Source: Streptomyces sp. NBC_00258 (GTDB lineage: Bacteria > Actinomycetota > Actinomycetes > Streptomycetales > Streptomycetaceae). From it: 64,000 bases of DNA. Shown here in pieces: positions 42,353 to 51,131 of the stretch. The DNA lies in NCBI RefSeq assembly GCF_036182465.1, contig NZ_CP108081.1, forward strand, positions 5,704,001 to 5,768,000, read 5' to 3'. The first letter of the stretch is position 1; the number at the start of each line of letters is the position of its first letter. The notes below the pieces were generated by a model. It did no database searches, was not told the DNA's origin, and saw only the letters and a program-made list of their open reading frames with translations. A program made the position numbers and the translations under genes.

Positions 42353-43012
42353 GTGGAAGAGACGATCGCAGGCACCGAGACCGCCCAGATCCCGAAGCAG
42401 CGAGGCGAATCGCTGCAGGACATCGCCGTGCGCTATGCCGAGGAGCGCCATTGGGACGTGTTCCCAGGCACTTGGCTGGAAGCTGCCGACGGGGTGCAGC
42501 GCTGCTCGTGCGGTGAGCCCTCGTGCGCCGTGCCCGGCGCGCATCCGGCGCGTGAGGACTGGGCGACGCAGGCCACGGGCAGTGCAACCGTCGCGCGTCG
42601 GCTGTGGGCGAAGCAGCCGTCGGCGTCGATCCTGTTGCCCACGGGGCGGACGTTCGACGCGATCGACGTCCCCGAGACCTCGGGGTTTCTCGCGCTCGCC
42701 CGGATGAGGCGGATGGAGCTGACGCTCGGCCCCGTGACGTGTACGCCGGATCGGCGGATGCAGTTCTTCGTGTTGCCGGGTGCCGCCGTGAAGGTGCCCG
42801 ATCTTGTGCGGAAGCTCGGGTGGCCGCTTGTTTCTCTTGATCTGAATGTGCTGGGCGAAGGTACGTATGTGGCTGCGCCGCCCACGCGGTTCGGGGCTCG
42901 GGGGGCCGTGCAGTGGGCCTGTCGGCCGACTCCGGCGAATCGGTGGCTGCCGGATGCGGAGGAGTTGATCTCGCCCTTGGCCTACGCCTGCGGGCGGGAC
43001 GCTCGTCGGTAG
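42353..43012 (+). CDS. Bifunctional DNA primase/polymerase-domain protein (Prim-Pol)
   Basis: 219 residues. Seen: YAEERHWDVFPGTWLEAADGVQRCSCGEPSCAVPGAHPAREDWATQATGSATVARRLWAKQPSASILLPTGRTFDAIDVPETSGFLALARMR, the N-terminal Prim-Pol pattern with CxC-x4-C-like cysteines and the Asp-x-Asp-like DAIDVPE. The usual second metal residues are less obvious, so activity may be lost. Streptomyces carry several such stand-alone proteins of unknown role. GTG 42353 fits the family; a longer start at 42329 is also open. Its 3' end is followed by three REP-like copies. Confidence 0.78.
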   Translation: MEETIAGTETAQIPKQRGESLQDIAVRYAEERHWDVFPGTWLEAADGVQRCSCGEPSCAVPGAHPAREDWATQATGSATVARRLWAKQPSASILLPTGRTFDAIDVPETSGFLALARMRRMELTLGPVTCTPDRRMQFFVLPGAAVKVPDLVRKLGWPLVSLDLNVLGEGTYVAAPPTRFGARGAVQWACRPTPANRWLPDAEELISPLAYACGRDARR

Positions 43013-43238
43013 GGCGCCGTTCTTGGCTGGTGTGGTCTGCCGTCTGCGGGTGGGTGGGGGCTGGTCGCGCAGTTCCCCGCGCCCCTGGGTGGGTGGGGCT
43101 TGAGGTTGTGTGCCGTCTGCGAAGCCGCTTGGGCTGAGCGCACAGTTCCCCGCGCCCCTTAAAAGACTGCGCAGTTCCCCGCGCCCCTGAAGGGGCCCTG
43201 GCCCCCGTATCGTGCCCTGCATGACGGAGGGAGTGCGG
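43013..43238. repeat. Three REP-like copies before the ABC exporter
   Basis: CGCGCAGTTCCCCGCGCCCC or close copies at about 43054-43090, 43138-43160 and 43168-43192. All three have the same orientation, opposite to the 7.5-kb copies. Confidence 0.7.
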
Positions 43239-44015
43239 GTGAGTGACGCGGTGGCCGTGCGGGTGCGGGGGCTCTGGAAGCGGTTCGGGGAGCAGGTCGC
43301 CGTCGCGGGGATCGATCTGGAGTTGCCCGCGGGGCAGTTCATCGGGCTGGTCGGGCCCAACGGGGCGGGGAAGACCACGACTCTGTCGATGGTGACCGGG
43401 CTGCTGCGGCCCGATCAGGGTTCCGTGGAGGTCGTCGGACACGATGTGTGGCGCGACCCCACCGAGGTCAAGGCCCGGATCGGCGTCCTGCCCGAGGGGC
43501 TGCGGCTGTTCGAGCGGCTCTCGGGGCGGGAACTCCTCGCGTACACCGGGCGACTGCGCGGACTGCCCGGTGTCGAGGTCGACAAGCGGGCCACCCAGCT
43601 GCTCGACGTGCTCGACCTGGCCGGCGCCCAGCACAAACTCGTCGTCGACTACTCGACCGGCATGCGCAAGAAGATCGGGCTCGCGGCCGCTCTGCTGCAC
43701 AACCCGGAAGTACTGTTCCTGGACGAACCGTTCGAGGGCGTCGACCCGGTCTCCGCGCAGACGATCCGCGGGGTCCTGGAGCGCTACACCGCCTCCGGCG
43801 CGACCGTCGTCTTCTCCTCCCATGTCATGGAGCTCGTCGAGTCGCTGTGCGACTGGGTCGCCGTGATGGCCGCGGGCCGCATCCGCGCCCACGGCCCGCT
43901 CACCGAGGTGCGCGGCGAGGCACCCTCCCTCCAGCAGGCCTTCCTCGAACTCGTCGGCGCGAACGCCCGCGACACCGGCTCCGACCTCGACTGGCTGGGC
44001 GGCGGCGCCCGATGA
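43239..44015 (+). CDS. ABC transporter ATP-binding protein
   Basis: 258 residues. Walker A GPNGAGKTTT near 41, Q-loop region near 88, signature DYSTGMRKKIGLAAALL near 140 (STGM in place of LSGG), Walker B EVLFLDEPFEGVDP near 162 and the H-loop FSSHVMELVESL near 195. Type of drug or lantibiotic exporter ATPases. GTG 43239 has GGAGGG seven bases upstream; GTG 43233 and ATG 43221 are alternatives. The stop overlaps the permease ATG as ATGA. Confidence 0.9.
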   Translation: MSDAVAVRVRGLWKRFGEQVAVAGIDLELPAGQFIGLVGPNGAGKTTTLSMVTGLLRPDQGSVEVVGHDVWRDPTEVKARIGVLPEGLRLFERLSGRELLAYTGRLRGLPGVEVDKRATQLLDVLDLAGAQHKLVVDYSTGMRKKIGLAAALLHNPEVLFLDEPFEGVDPVSAQTIRGVLERYTASGATVVFSSHVMELVESLCDWVAVMAAGRIRAHGPLTEVRGEAPSLQQAFLELVGANARDTGSDLDWLGGGAR

Positions 44016-45640
44016 GCACCACAACCGCCACGAAGGCCTCCACCACCTCGACCGCCTCCCTCACCCCCGTCGTCGTACGCCTCAAGCTGTCGCTGCTGCG
44101 CAACGGGCTGCGGCAGTCGTCGGGGCGGCGGGCCGTGTACGTGGCGTCGCTCGTCATCGTGCTGCTGTTCGCCGCGCTCCAGCTCATCGGGCTGATCGCG
44201 CTGCGCGGCAGCACCCACGCGATGACCGTGACGGTGCTGCTCACCGCCGTACTGGCGCTCGGCTGGGCCGTGATGCCGCTCTTCTTCTCCGGCGGCGACG
44301 AGACCCTCGACCCGACCCGCCTGGTGATGCTGCCGCTGCGCCCTCAGCCGCTCGTACGCGCGTTGCTGGTGGCCTCGCTGGTCGGCATAGGCCCGCTGTT
44401 CACGCTGTGCCTGCTCGTCGGTTCGGTCGTCGCGATGGCGCACGGGGCGGCGGCGTACGTCACCGGGGTCGTCGCGGTCGTCCTCGCGCTCCTGGTGTGC
44501 GTGGCCCTCGCGCGGACCGTCGCGACCGCCAACACCCGGCTGCTGACCAGCCGCAAGGGCCGCGACCTGGCCGTCCTGAGCGGTCTGGTGATCGCGGTGG
44601 GCGCGCAGGTCGTCAACTTCGGCGCGCAGAAGCTCAATTCGTCGGGCATGTCCACGCTGGACCCGGCGGCAGACGTGGTCCGCTGGGTGCCGCCCGCGTC
44701 GGCGCTCGGCGCGGTGGACTCCGTCAGCGAGGGCTCGTACGCCGTCGGTCTCGCCCAGCTCGCCCTGAGCGGGGTGGCCCTGGCGGTGCTGCTGGCCTTC
44801 TGGCAGCGGAGTCTGAACCGGCTGATGACCTCGCCGGACGGCTCGACGCTGCAGGCCGCCGAGCCCTCCCGGGACAAGGCGGGCCGCTCCTCCGGACTCG
44901 GCCGGCTGCTGCCCGCCGGGCGCACGGGCACGGTCATGGAGCGCAGCCTGCGGTACGTCTGGCGGGATCCGAAGACCAAGGCCGCGTGGGTGACCTCGCT
45001 CGCGATCGGTCTGATCGTGCCGGTGTTCAACGCGCTGCAGGGCACCGGCTCGATCTACTTCGCGTGCTTCGCGGCGGGCATGCTCGGCATCCAGATGTAC
45101 AACCAGTTCGGCCAGGACACGTCCGCGTTCTGGATGGTCGCGATGACGATCTCGTCGACCCGGGACGCGTATGTCGAGCTGCGGGCACGGGCGTTGGCGC
45201 TCCTGGTGATCACCCTTCCGTACGCGGCCCTCGTGTGCGTCCTGACGACGGCGCTGCTCGGCGACTGGCGCTCGCTGCCCGAGGTGTTCGGCCTGTCGTT
45301 CGCGCTGCTCGGCGCGATGCTGGCGACCGGAGCCTGGTCCTCCGCCCGCTTCCCGTACTCGATCCCGCAGGAGAGCTACAAGAACGTCGCTCCCGGCCAG
45401 GCGAGCCTCGCCGGATTCTCGATCTTCGGCGGCATGATCGCGGCGGCACTGCTGTGCGCCCCCGTCATCACCCTCACCATCTGGCTGAACGTCTCGTCCG
45501 GCGGCGAGAACTGGACGTGGCTGCTGTTCCCGATCGGAACCGCCTACGGAGCGGCGATCGCCCTGGCGGGCCTACACCTCGCCGCACCGCGAACGGCACG
45601 GCAACTGCCGGAGATCCTCGCGGCGGTGAGCAAGGGCTGA
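44012..45640 (+). CDS. ABC transporter permease
   Basis: 542 residues with about twelve membrane helices in two halves (~45-310 and ~345-535): AVYVASLVIVLLFAALQLIGL, VTVLLTAVLALGWAVMPLFF, VVAVVLALLVCVALA in the first; SLAIGLIVPVFNAL, LALLVITLPYAALVCVLTTALL and FSIFGGMIAAALLCAPVITLTIW in the second. A soluble loop (~255-335) carries the charged RDKAGRSSG. No conserved substrate motif; export of a lipid, peptide or drug is possible. Coupled to the ATPase gene. Confidence 0.88.
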   Translation: MSTTTATKASTTSTASLTPVVVRLKLSLLRNGLRQSSGRRAVYVASLVIVLLFAALQLIGLIALRGSTHAMTVTVLLTAVLALGWAVMPLFFSGGDETLDPTRLVMLPLRPQPLVRALLVASLVGIGPLFTLCLLVGSVVAMAHGAAAYVTGVVAVVLALLVCVALARTVATANTRLLTSRKGRDLAVLSGLVIAVGAQVVNFGAQKLNSSGMSTLDPAADVVRWVPPASALGAVDSVSEGSYAVGLAQLALSGVALAVLLAFWQRSLNRLMTSPDGSTLQAAEPSRDKAGRSSGLGRLLPAGRTGTVMERSLRYVWRDPKTKAAWVTSLAIGLIVPVFNALQGTGSIYFACFAAGMLGIQMYNQFGQDTSAFWMVAMTISSTRDAYVELRARALALLVITLPYAALVCVLTTALLGDWRSLPEVFGLSFALLGAMLATGAWSSARFPYSIPQESYKNVAPGQASLAGFSIFGGMIAAALLCAPVITLTIWLNVSSGGENWTWLLFPIGTAYGAAIALAGLHLAAPRTARQLPEILAAVSKG

Positions 45641-45663
45641 CCGCCCGGGGCGGGGCCCGCGCC

Positions 45664-45720
45664 CCGTTTTTCTGAGGGCGCGGGAAACTGCGCGATCAGC
45701 CCCCACCGGCTCGCGGACAA
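45664..45720. repeat. REP-like copy between convergent genes
   Basis: GAGGGCGCGGGAAACTGCGCG followed by ATCAGCCCCCACCGG. Confidence 0.65.
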
Positions 45721-45761
45721 TGGACAACCGCAGTTCAACGGCGCTCGATTTTCCAGGCGGC

Positions 45762-46694
45762 CTAGCGGAGCGCTTCGTCCAAGAAGGGCTCAACGGCCGC
45801 CCGCCACGCCTCCGGCTGGTCGTAGTGGACGAGATGCCCCGCCTCGGCCACCTCCGCGTACTGCCCGTTCGGCAGGACGCGGACCATCTCCTGGGACTCG
45901 GCCCGGCCGAGCTCACCGTCGAGGCCACGGACGACGAGGGCGGGGCACTGGACCTGCGTCAGCTCCTCCCAGTGCGCGTCGTACACCCAGGTCTCGCGGG
46001 ACTTGAGCATCTGCTCCGGCTCGAAGACCGGCCGCCAGCCGTCCGGCGACTCGGCCATCACCTCGGCGTAGAACTCACCGCGCGACGGGTTCGGGCGCTC
46101 CACCCAGGGGTCGTCCTCGCCGAACCACTTCCGTACGTCGGCGAGTGTGGCGAACGGGACCGGCCAGGCCTTGAACCAGTTCTCCCACTCGCGCTGCGAG
46201 GCGGCTCCGAGCGCCGAGGCCCGCATGTCGCAGATGACCAGGCCGCGCACGAGGTCGGGGCGCTTGGCGGCGAGCTGCCAGGCGGTCAGGGCGCCCATGG
46301 CGTGACCGATGAGGACGGCCGGGCCGAGGCCCAGCTGTTCGAGGGCGGCCTCGGCGTCCTCGACGTACGCCCCGCGGGTGTAGGACGCCTCGGGCGGCTT
46401 GTCGCTCTGGCCGTGGCCCCGTTGGTCGAGTGCGACGGCGCGATGCCGCTCGGACAGCCAGCGGGCGGTGGGCGCCCAGTGGGATGCGCGGCCCATGAGG
46501 CCGTGCAGTAACAGCACGCCGGGTGCACGCTCGATCTCCCCGGACGCGGTCCCCGCCCCGGATCCCGCCCCCGTCGCGGAGGCGTCGGCCCTGAGGGGGT
46601 CGGCCCTCGGAGGATCGGTCTTGGGAGAATCGGCGAACTCCCAGGCGGCGAGGCGTACGCCACCCGCACCGCTCACGTCGATGCGCCGCACCAT
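45762..46694 (-). CDS. Alpha/beta hydrolase
   Basis: 310 residues. After an Asp/Ala/Gly-rich ~50-residue stretch: GVLLLHGLMGRASHW (oxyanion region), HRAVALDQRGHGQSDKP, then the nucleophile elbow VLIGHAMGALTAWQLA, where the usual Ser (GxSxG) is Ala (G-H-A-M-G). The acid region is QCPALVVRGLDGELG and the His is in AEAGHLVHYDQPEAW. The altered elbow means it may be non-hydrolytic or use another nucleophile. ATG 46694 has AGGGGGGTG in front; a longer N-terminus to 46820 is open but Pro/Arg-rich and unlike the family. Confidence 0.82.
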   Translation of the reverse strand: MVRRIDVSGAGGVRLAAWEFADSPKTDPPRADPLRADASATGAGSGAGTASGEIERAPGVLLLHGLMGRASHWAPTARWLSERHRAVALDQRGHGQSDKPPEASYTRGAYVEDAEAALEQLGLGPAVLIGHAMGALTAWQLAAKRPDLVRGLVICDMRASALGAASQREWENWFKAWPVPFATLADVRKWFGEDDPWVERPNPSRGEFYAEVMAESPDGWRPVFEPEQMLKSRETWVYDAHWEELTQVQCPALVVRGLDGELGRAESQEMVRVLPNGQYAEVAEAGHLVHYDQPEAWRAAVEPFLDEALR

Positions 46695-46830
46695 ACGTTG
46701 GCACCCCCCTTGATCCGCTCGGCCGGGTCGTCCCGCACGAACCGGCCGGTCCACTCGTACCTCTGGTCGTACCGGTGCTCCTGCTGGTTCTTCCTGCGTA
46801 ATCCGTAGTGGTTCCGTCACTCATACGCTA

Positions 46831-46846
46831 TCGAATGCGCATTCGA
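46831..46846. promoter_or_regulatory. Perfect 16-bp palindrome before the hydrolase gene
   Basis: TCGAATGCGCATTCGA, about 140 bp upstream of the hydrolase ATG. Next to it on the minus strand is TAGCGT, a possible -10 hexamer. An operator is likely; the regulator is unknown. Confidence 0.45.
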
Positions 46847-47360
46847 AGATGGGGGTCTTGGCGGCAACACCCCTCCTTCGAGTGACCTCGCTCAAGGATT
46901 GACCGCCGCCGCCGAGGGGAGATCTTCAACGGGAGGCGGGCCGCTCGGGGAAAACGGTCCGTGGGGAATGACCCTGGGAGCTCGGGGCTCCGGGTCAGCA
47001 CAGGGGAGGACAGGCCCCGGCGCCTCAGGGCGCCGGGGCCCTCCTCACGTCCGCGGCACATCCTCCCGCCCCCTCCCCGACCGCGCACCGGCGCCGCTGC
47101 CGCCACGGTCAAGAGCCCTCAGGTCATATGCCTCTCGCGACAGCCTCGCACGCAAACGGCCCGACCGCTGCGATTCCGCGCACTGAATCTTTGTTTCTCA
47201 GCGAACATCGAGGTGGGACAACTGGGTTATGTGTTACGGGAGTTGACGGCGGGTTCACGAACCGGCAGGACAGCACAAGGGCGCCCCCGAAGGGGCGCGG
47301 GGAACTGCGCGACCAGCCCCCACCGACCCGCGGACGAAGAACCCGCAGCCGAGCGGAGCG
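46847..47360. terminator. Non-coding region with a strong hairpin and REP-like copy
   Basis: GGCCCCGGCGCC-TCAG-GGCGCCGGGGCC at 47013-47040 is a perfect 12-bp stem. It lies upstream of the hydrolase and downstream of the dmdR1-like 3' end, so it may end that transcript or be part of a small RNA. A REP-like copy is at 47282-47336. The remainder shows no gene. Confidence 0.45.
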
Positions 47361-48053
47361 CTACCGCTTCGCGACGAAAACGTGGGACGCCACGTCCGAC
47401 TCCAGCTCCGCCGCCTCACCACCACTGCCGACCAGCACCCCACCCGCGGACTCCGTCACACTGACGACGGACCCGGGCTGCACGCCCGCCCTCCGCAGCG
47501 TGTACATCAACTGCGCGTCCGTCTGGATCGGCTCACCGATGCGACGGACGACGACCGTCTTGCCGTCGAGCCCGGGGTCGAGATCGGCCAGCGACACCAT
47601 GCCGGCGTCCAGGAACGGGTCCGCCCCGTCCTTCTCGCCCAGCTCCTCCAGGCCCGGGATCGGGTTCCCGTACGGCGACTCGGTGGGGTGACGCAGCAGT
47701 TCGAGCACGCGCCGCTCGACCGCCTCGCTCATCACGTGCTCCCAGCGGCAGGCCTCGGCGTGCACCTGCTCCCACTCCAGACCGATCACGTCGACGAGCA
47801 GACACTCGGCGAGGCGGTGCTTGCGCATCACGCGCGTGGCCAGCCGACGGCCCTCCTCGGTGAGCTCCAGGTGGCGGTCGCTGGCGACCGCCACCAGGCC
47901 GTCGCGCTCCATACGCGCCACGGTCTGGCTGACCGTCGGCCCGCTCTGGTCGAGCCGCTCGGCGATCCGGGCGCGCATGGGGACCACACCTTCCTCCTCC
48001 AGCTCGAGGATGGTGCGGAGATACATCTCCGTGGTGTCGATCAGTCCGGACAT
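47361..48053 (-). CDS. dmdR1: Iron-dependent repressor of the DtxR/IdeR family (DmdR1-like)
   Basis: 230 residues. N-terminal winged helix (~1-70): MSGLIDTTEMYLRTILELEEEGVVPMRARIAERLDQSGPTVSQTVARMERDGLV with QSGPTVSQT as recognition helix. Dimerisation and metal domain (~75-140): RHRLAECLLVDVIGLEWEQVHAEACRWEHVMSEAVERRVLELL; the Cys/His/Glu metal ligands of EACRWEHVMS are visible. C-terminal SH3-like domain (~150-230). Represses siderophore and iron genes with Fe2+. Length equals that known for DmdR1. No obvious iron box is in its own upstream region. It is divergent from the SIS-domain gene across 283 bp. Confidence 0.92.
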   Translation of the reverse strand: MSGLIDTTEMYLRTILELEEEGVVPMRARIAERLDQSGPTVSQTVARMERDGLVAVASDRHLELTEEGRRLATRVMRKHRLAECLLVDVIGLEWEQVHAEACRWEHVMSEAVERRVLELLRHPTESPYGNPIPGLEELGEKDGADPFLDAGMVSLADLDPGLDGKTVVVRRIGEPIQTDAQLMYTLRRAGVQPGSVVSVTESAGGVLVGSGGEAAELESDVASHVFVAKR

Positions 48054-48270
48054 ACGTGCCCCTCGATTAGCTCTGCCGGAGGCTGAGTGGCTCACCGGCG
48101 TGTGCGCTGGCCCTGGCACCAATTCTGACGCATCCCACTGACAACCGTGCCGCGCAGGTGAAACCGCGTGGTGACGAGTGCCGGCGCGAACGGCCGGACA
48201 TGAGCTCGGCCGGGCGGGAACGGGGGCCCTCAGGACCCAGTGTCGCCCCTGCCGACCGTATTGACACAGC

Positions 48271-48286
48271 ACTGGTCCAGACCGCA
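48271..48286 (+). promoter_or_regulatory. DasR-responsive element (dre)-like operator
   Basis: ACTGGTCCAGACCGCA compares with the dre consensus ACTGGTCTAGACCAGT at 12 of 16 positions and keeps the GGTC-n-AGACC core. TTGACA (48261-48266) lies beside it as a -35 box. This would place the SIS gene under DasR, the N-acetylglucosamine regulator. Confidence 0.6.
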
Positions 48287-48336
48287 ACGTGATCCGCGAC
48301 ACGACCGGAAGTGGACGGGGAGAGAGGGCTTCGCGC

Positions 48337-49092
48337 ATGGGCGACAGCAAGCTGGCCGGGCAGTTCTTCGACGCCGCGATCGGCCTGCTGCAGCGGGTGC
48401 GGGACGAGGAGGCCGGGGCCGTAGAGGCTGCCGGGACGCTGATCGCCGACACGGTCGCCGACGGCGGGCGGCTCTTCGCGTTCGGCGCCGGGCACTCCTC
48501 GCTGGCCGCGCAGGACCTCGTGTACCGGGCGGGCGGCCTCGCGCTGATGAACCTGCTCGCCGTGCCGGGCGCCGTCGGTGTGGACGTCGTGCCGGCGACA
48601 CTGGGCTCCGCGCTGGAGAGGGTCGACGGCCTGGCGAGCGCCGTCCTCGACACCAGCCCGGCCCGCTCCGGCGACGTACTCGTGATCATCTCCCTCTCCG
48701 GGCGCAACGCCCTGCCCGTGGAGATGGCGATGACCGCCCGCGCGCTGGGCCTCAAGGTCATCGGGGTCACGTCGGTCGCGTACGCCTCCGAGACGAAGTC
48801 CCGGCACACCTCGGGTACGTATCTGAAGGACCACTGCGACGTCGTCCTCGACTCGAAGATCGCGATCGGCGACGCCGAGCTCACGCTCGAATCCGTTCCG
48901 GCACCCTTCGCGCCCGCCTCCACCGTCGTCACCTCCGCCCTCCTCCAGGCGGTCATGGCCACCGCGGCCGGCACCCTCGCGGACCGCGGCATCGAGCCCC
49001 CGCTCCTGCGCTCCGGCAACGTGGACGGCGGCCACGAATGGAACGGCCGCGTGTTCGAGGAGTACGCGGACCGGATCTTCTACCGCCGTTGA
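48337..49092 (+). CDS. SIS-domain phosphosugar enzyme (UPF0309/NagS-like)
   Basis: 251 residues. Seen: GRLFAFGAGHSSLAAQDLVYRAGGLALMNLL near 48-78, the phosphosugar-binding SIS start; VLVIISLSGRNALPVEMAMTARALGLKVIGVTSVAYA near 115-150; and SGNVDGGHEWNGRVFEEYADRIF at the end. Related to sedoheptulose- and N-acetylglucosamine-phosphate isomerases. I recall that the S. coelicolor counterpart SCO4393 was reported as a GlcNAc-6-P dehydratase (NagS); treat this as memory. A dre-like site lies 51-66 bp upstream. ATG 48337 is used; a GTG at 48289 would lengthen it by 16 residues. Confidence 0.82.
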   Translation: MGDSKLAGQFFDAAIGLLQRVRDEEAGAVEAAGTLIADTVADGGRLFAFGAGHSSLAAQDLVYRAGGLALMNLLAVPGAVGVDVVPATLGSALERVDGLASAVLDTSPARSGDVLVIISLSGRNALPVEMAMTARALGLKVIGVTSVAYASETKSRHTSGTYLKDHCDVVLDSKIAIGDAELTLESVPAPFAPASTVVTSALLQAVMATAAGTLADRGIEPPLLRSGNVDGGHEWNGRVFEEYADRIFYRR

Positions 49093-49131
49093 TCCTCCGG
49101 AGGGGGCGGTACTGAGCCTGCGGGCCGTCAG

Positions 49132-49311
49132 TGGCTGATCGCGCAGTTCCCCGCGCCCCTAAAAGAGACGGCTGCGCCCCTTCCAGCCCGCCCGGCAACT
49201 TCCAGCCCGTCCGGCGTTTGAGGACGAGCGCGGCAGCGCGATACGGGGGCCTGGGGGCGGAGCCCCCAGAAGGGACGGGAATGGGTAGGGGCGGCGGGGG
49301 CGAAAACCCCT
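49132..49311. repeat. REP-like copy plus second repeat family
   Basis: 49132-49163 is an inverted REP-like copy. About 49190-49311 repeats the family seen at 20.83-20.93 kb, with the stem CTGGGGGC-GGA-GCCCCCAG at 49251-49269 and GGGTAGGGGCGGCGGGGGCGA at its end. It separates convergent genes and probably terminates both transcripts. Confidence 0.7.
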
Positions 49312-49331
49312 GAGGCGAGCCCCGGCCCACC

Positions 49332-50738
49332 TCACCCCCTCCCCGCCAACGCCTCCCCCAGATCCAGCGCCGCCGCGATGCGAACGGCGACATCCTCCGC
49401 GTACGTGGCGTCGAGCCGCTCGAACTGCGTACGACTGGACCCACGCAGAAACGTGACGACACCCAACGTCCGCCCCCGACTGCGCAGAACCGCGCAGAGG
49501 GCATGCACGGAGTCCGCGGGCCACTGCCGGGCAACGGCCCACTCCCGCGCCCGCTCGGGCTCACTCGCCCCGGCGCCGGCCCGCGCCGCCCCCGCACTGG
49601 CCCGTACGGACCCGATCCGCTCCACACACTGGAGCGCCGGATGCCCGTCGGCGTACCGCACGGGCAGCCCCGCACGCCCCGCGGGAAGGCTCGGCCCCGG
49701 CGCCCCGGAGGGCGTCGCGGCGGCCCGTACGAGCCGGACCGGACCCTCGCCGTCGCGCACGGCACCACCGGCCACCCGGTCGATCAGCGCGTGATCGGCG
49801 AAGCCGGCCAGGGCGAAGTCGAGGTGGACGCTCGCCGCCTCCGCCGGATCCTCACACTCGGCGGCGGCACGCGCGGCCCGGTGCAGCTGGTTGGTCCTGA
49901 ACCGCAGGAGCGCCGCCTCCTGCTCGGTCTGCTTGGCCTCGGTCACGTCCTGGAACAGCCAGCCCACCCCGAGCGGAACCGGCTCTTCCGCCAGCGGCGA
50001 GGCGAGCCGCAGGAAGCCACTGCGCCAGCACCGCCGCTGTTCGCCCTCGGCGGTCCGCACGGTCACCCACATCTCGGCGGGCGCGGGCGGAGCACCCTCC
50101 GCGAGGACGTGCGTGAGCGCGCTCTCCAGCTCCTCCACGCCCTGCGCGAGCAGCTCACCCAGGGGACGCCCCAGTACGGCCGTACGCCCCGCACCGAACG
50201 CGCGAGCCGCGTGCGCGTTGACGACGGCGGGCCGCAGATCGGCGTCGACGAGCACGACACCCCAGGAGGCGTCGTCGAACAACGCCTCGCTCAGCGCGAT
50301 CGACCGCTCCAGATCGATCTGCGCGTGCACCTCGCTGAAGGCGCAGTACACCCCGGCCGGCTTCCCGTCGGGACCCGGCACGGCGGCCGACTGGGTCCGT
50401 ACGAGCACCCGGCCGCCGTCCTTGGTGAGCAGCGCGAACTCATGAACCTGCCGTCCGGGCGCCTGCATCGAGGAGAGCAGCCGGCCCTCGACCTCCTCGG
50501 CGTCCGCGGGCCGTACGGCCCAGCCGGCGAACCCCTGCCGTCCGACCGCCTCGGCCGCGGTCCAGCCGAGGATCCGTTCCGCCTCCCGGTTCCAGTGCGT
50601 CACCACTCCGTCGGCGTCGAACGCGCACAGCGCCGCGTCCATCCCGTCGAGCAGAGCGGCGAGCAGATCGGCCCCGTCCCGCTCGGGCTCCTGCGGCCCG
50701 AGCTCGTCCGTGGTCCCACTACGCCGCGAAGCACTCAC
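49332..50738 (-). CDS. PAS-PAS-GAF sensor protein without an output domain
   Basis: 468 residues. The first PAS (~25-140): LLAALLDGMDAALCAFDADGVVTHWNREAERILGWTAAEAVGR, then FALLTKDGGRVLVRTQSAAVPGPDGKPAG. The second PAS (~150-265): ALFDDASWGVVLVDADLRPAVVNAHAARAFG and VGWLFQDVTEAKQ. A GAF-like domain (~290-460) ends RSSRTQFERLDATYAEDVAVRIAAALDLG. Related Streptomyces proteins carry a C-terminal SpoIIE-type phosphatase or kinase; this one stops after GAF, so the partner must be elsewhere. GTG start. Its 5' end is divergent from the 51.5-kb oxygenase. Confidence 0.8.
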   Translation of the reverse strand: MSASRRSGTTDELGPQEPERDGADLLAALLDGMDAALCAFDADGVVTHWNREAERILGWTAAEAVGRQGFAGWAVRPADAEEVEGRLLSSMQAPGRQVHEFALLTKDGGRVLVRTQSAAVPGPDGKPAGVYCAFSEVHAQIDLERSIALSEALFDDASWGVVLVDADLRPAVVNAHAARAFGAGRTAVLGRPLGELLAQGVEELESALTHVLAEGAPPAPAEMWVTVRTAEGEQRRCWRSGFLRLASPLAEEPVPLGVGWLFQDVTEAKQTEQEAALLRFRTNQLHRAARAAAECEDPAEAASVHLDFALAGFADHALIDRVAGGAVRDGEGPVRLVRAAATPSGAPGPSLPAGRAGLPVRYADGHPALQCVERIGSVRASAGAARAGAGASEPERAREWAVARQWPADSVHALCAVLRSRGRTLGVVTFLRGSSRTQFERLDATYAEDVAVRIAAALDLGEALAGRG

Positions 50739-51073
50739 CTGGCACCCCCTGCAGGCCGTGTCGGCGTGTCCTGCGCGGTGTGCCCGCGCGTCTGATCACT
50801 CACTTCACTCACTACGAATCACTCACTAGGAATCATTCAACTCGAACGTGACGCAGCCCACATCTGGTTCCCACAAGATTGAGGAAATCGTTGTGTGCGG
50901 GCACTTCGGCATGCGGATCGATCTGCGGGTCCGTCCTGCGGCGGGTCCGCTGCCGGAGCCCTTGCCGGAGCCGCTGCCGGGTCGACGACGGTGGTCGTAC
51001 GACTCCGGACCGTCGCCGTCCCGAAAAACAGTTGAGGGATGCGGATCCGGTTCCTAGTGTGTGTCGCACGCCG

Positions 51074-51131
51074 AAAGGAGGTGATCGGGTACATGTCTGA
51101 AACCCGGACCAGCGAGGTGGCTGCGGGCTAG
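51074..51131 (+). other. 12-codon open frame behind an extended anti-SD complement
   Basis: AAAGGAGGTGATC (51074-51086) is complementary to the end of 16S rRNA over thirteen bases. Six bases later the ATG at 51093 begins MSETRTSEVAAG, closed by TAG at 51129-51131. Ordinary Streptomyces ribosome sites match only four to seven bases. This could be a highly translated leader peptide or a ribosome-loading site within a regulatory leader. Confidence 0.45.

Noticed and set aside
42083..44024. Long leftward frames opposite the Prim-Pol and ABC ATPase genes
   Set aside because: Antisense to canonical Walker A/B and Prim-Pol motifs.
48121..48141. Operator-like CTGACGCATCCCACTGAC near the dmdR1-like gene
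   Set aside because: The two CTGAC units are direct, not inverted, and the spacing does not fit the regional operator.
48054..48336. Iron box for autoregulation of the dmdR1-like gene
   Set aside because: No TTAGGTTAGGCTAACCTAA-like palindrome seen in the divergent region.
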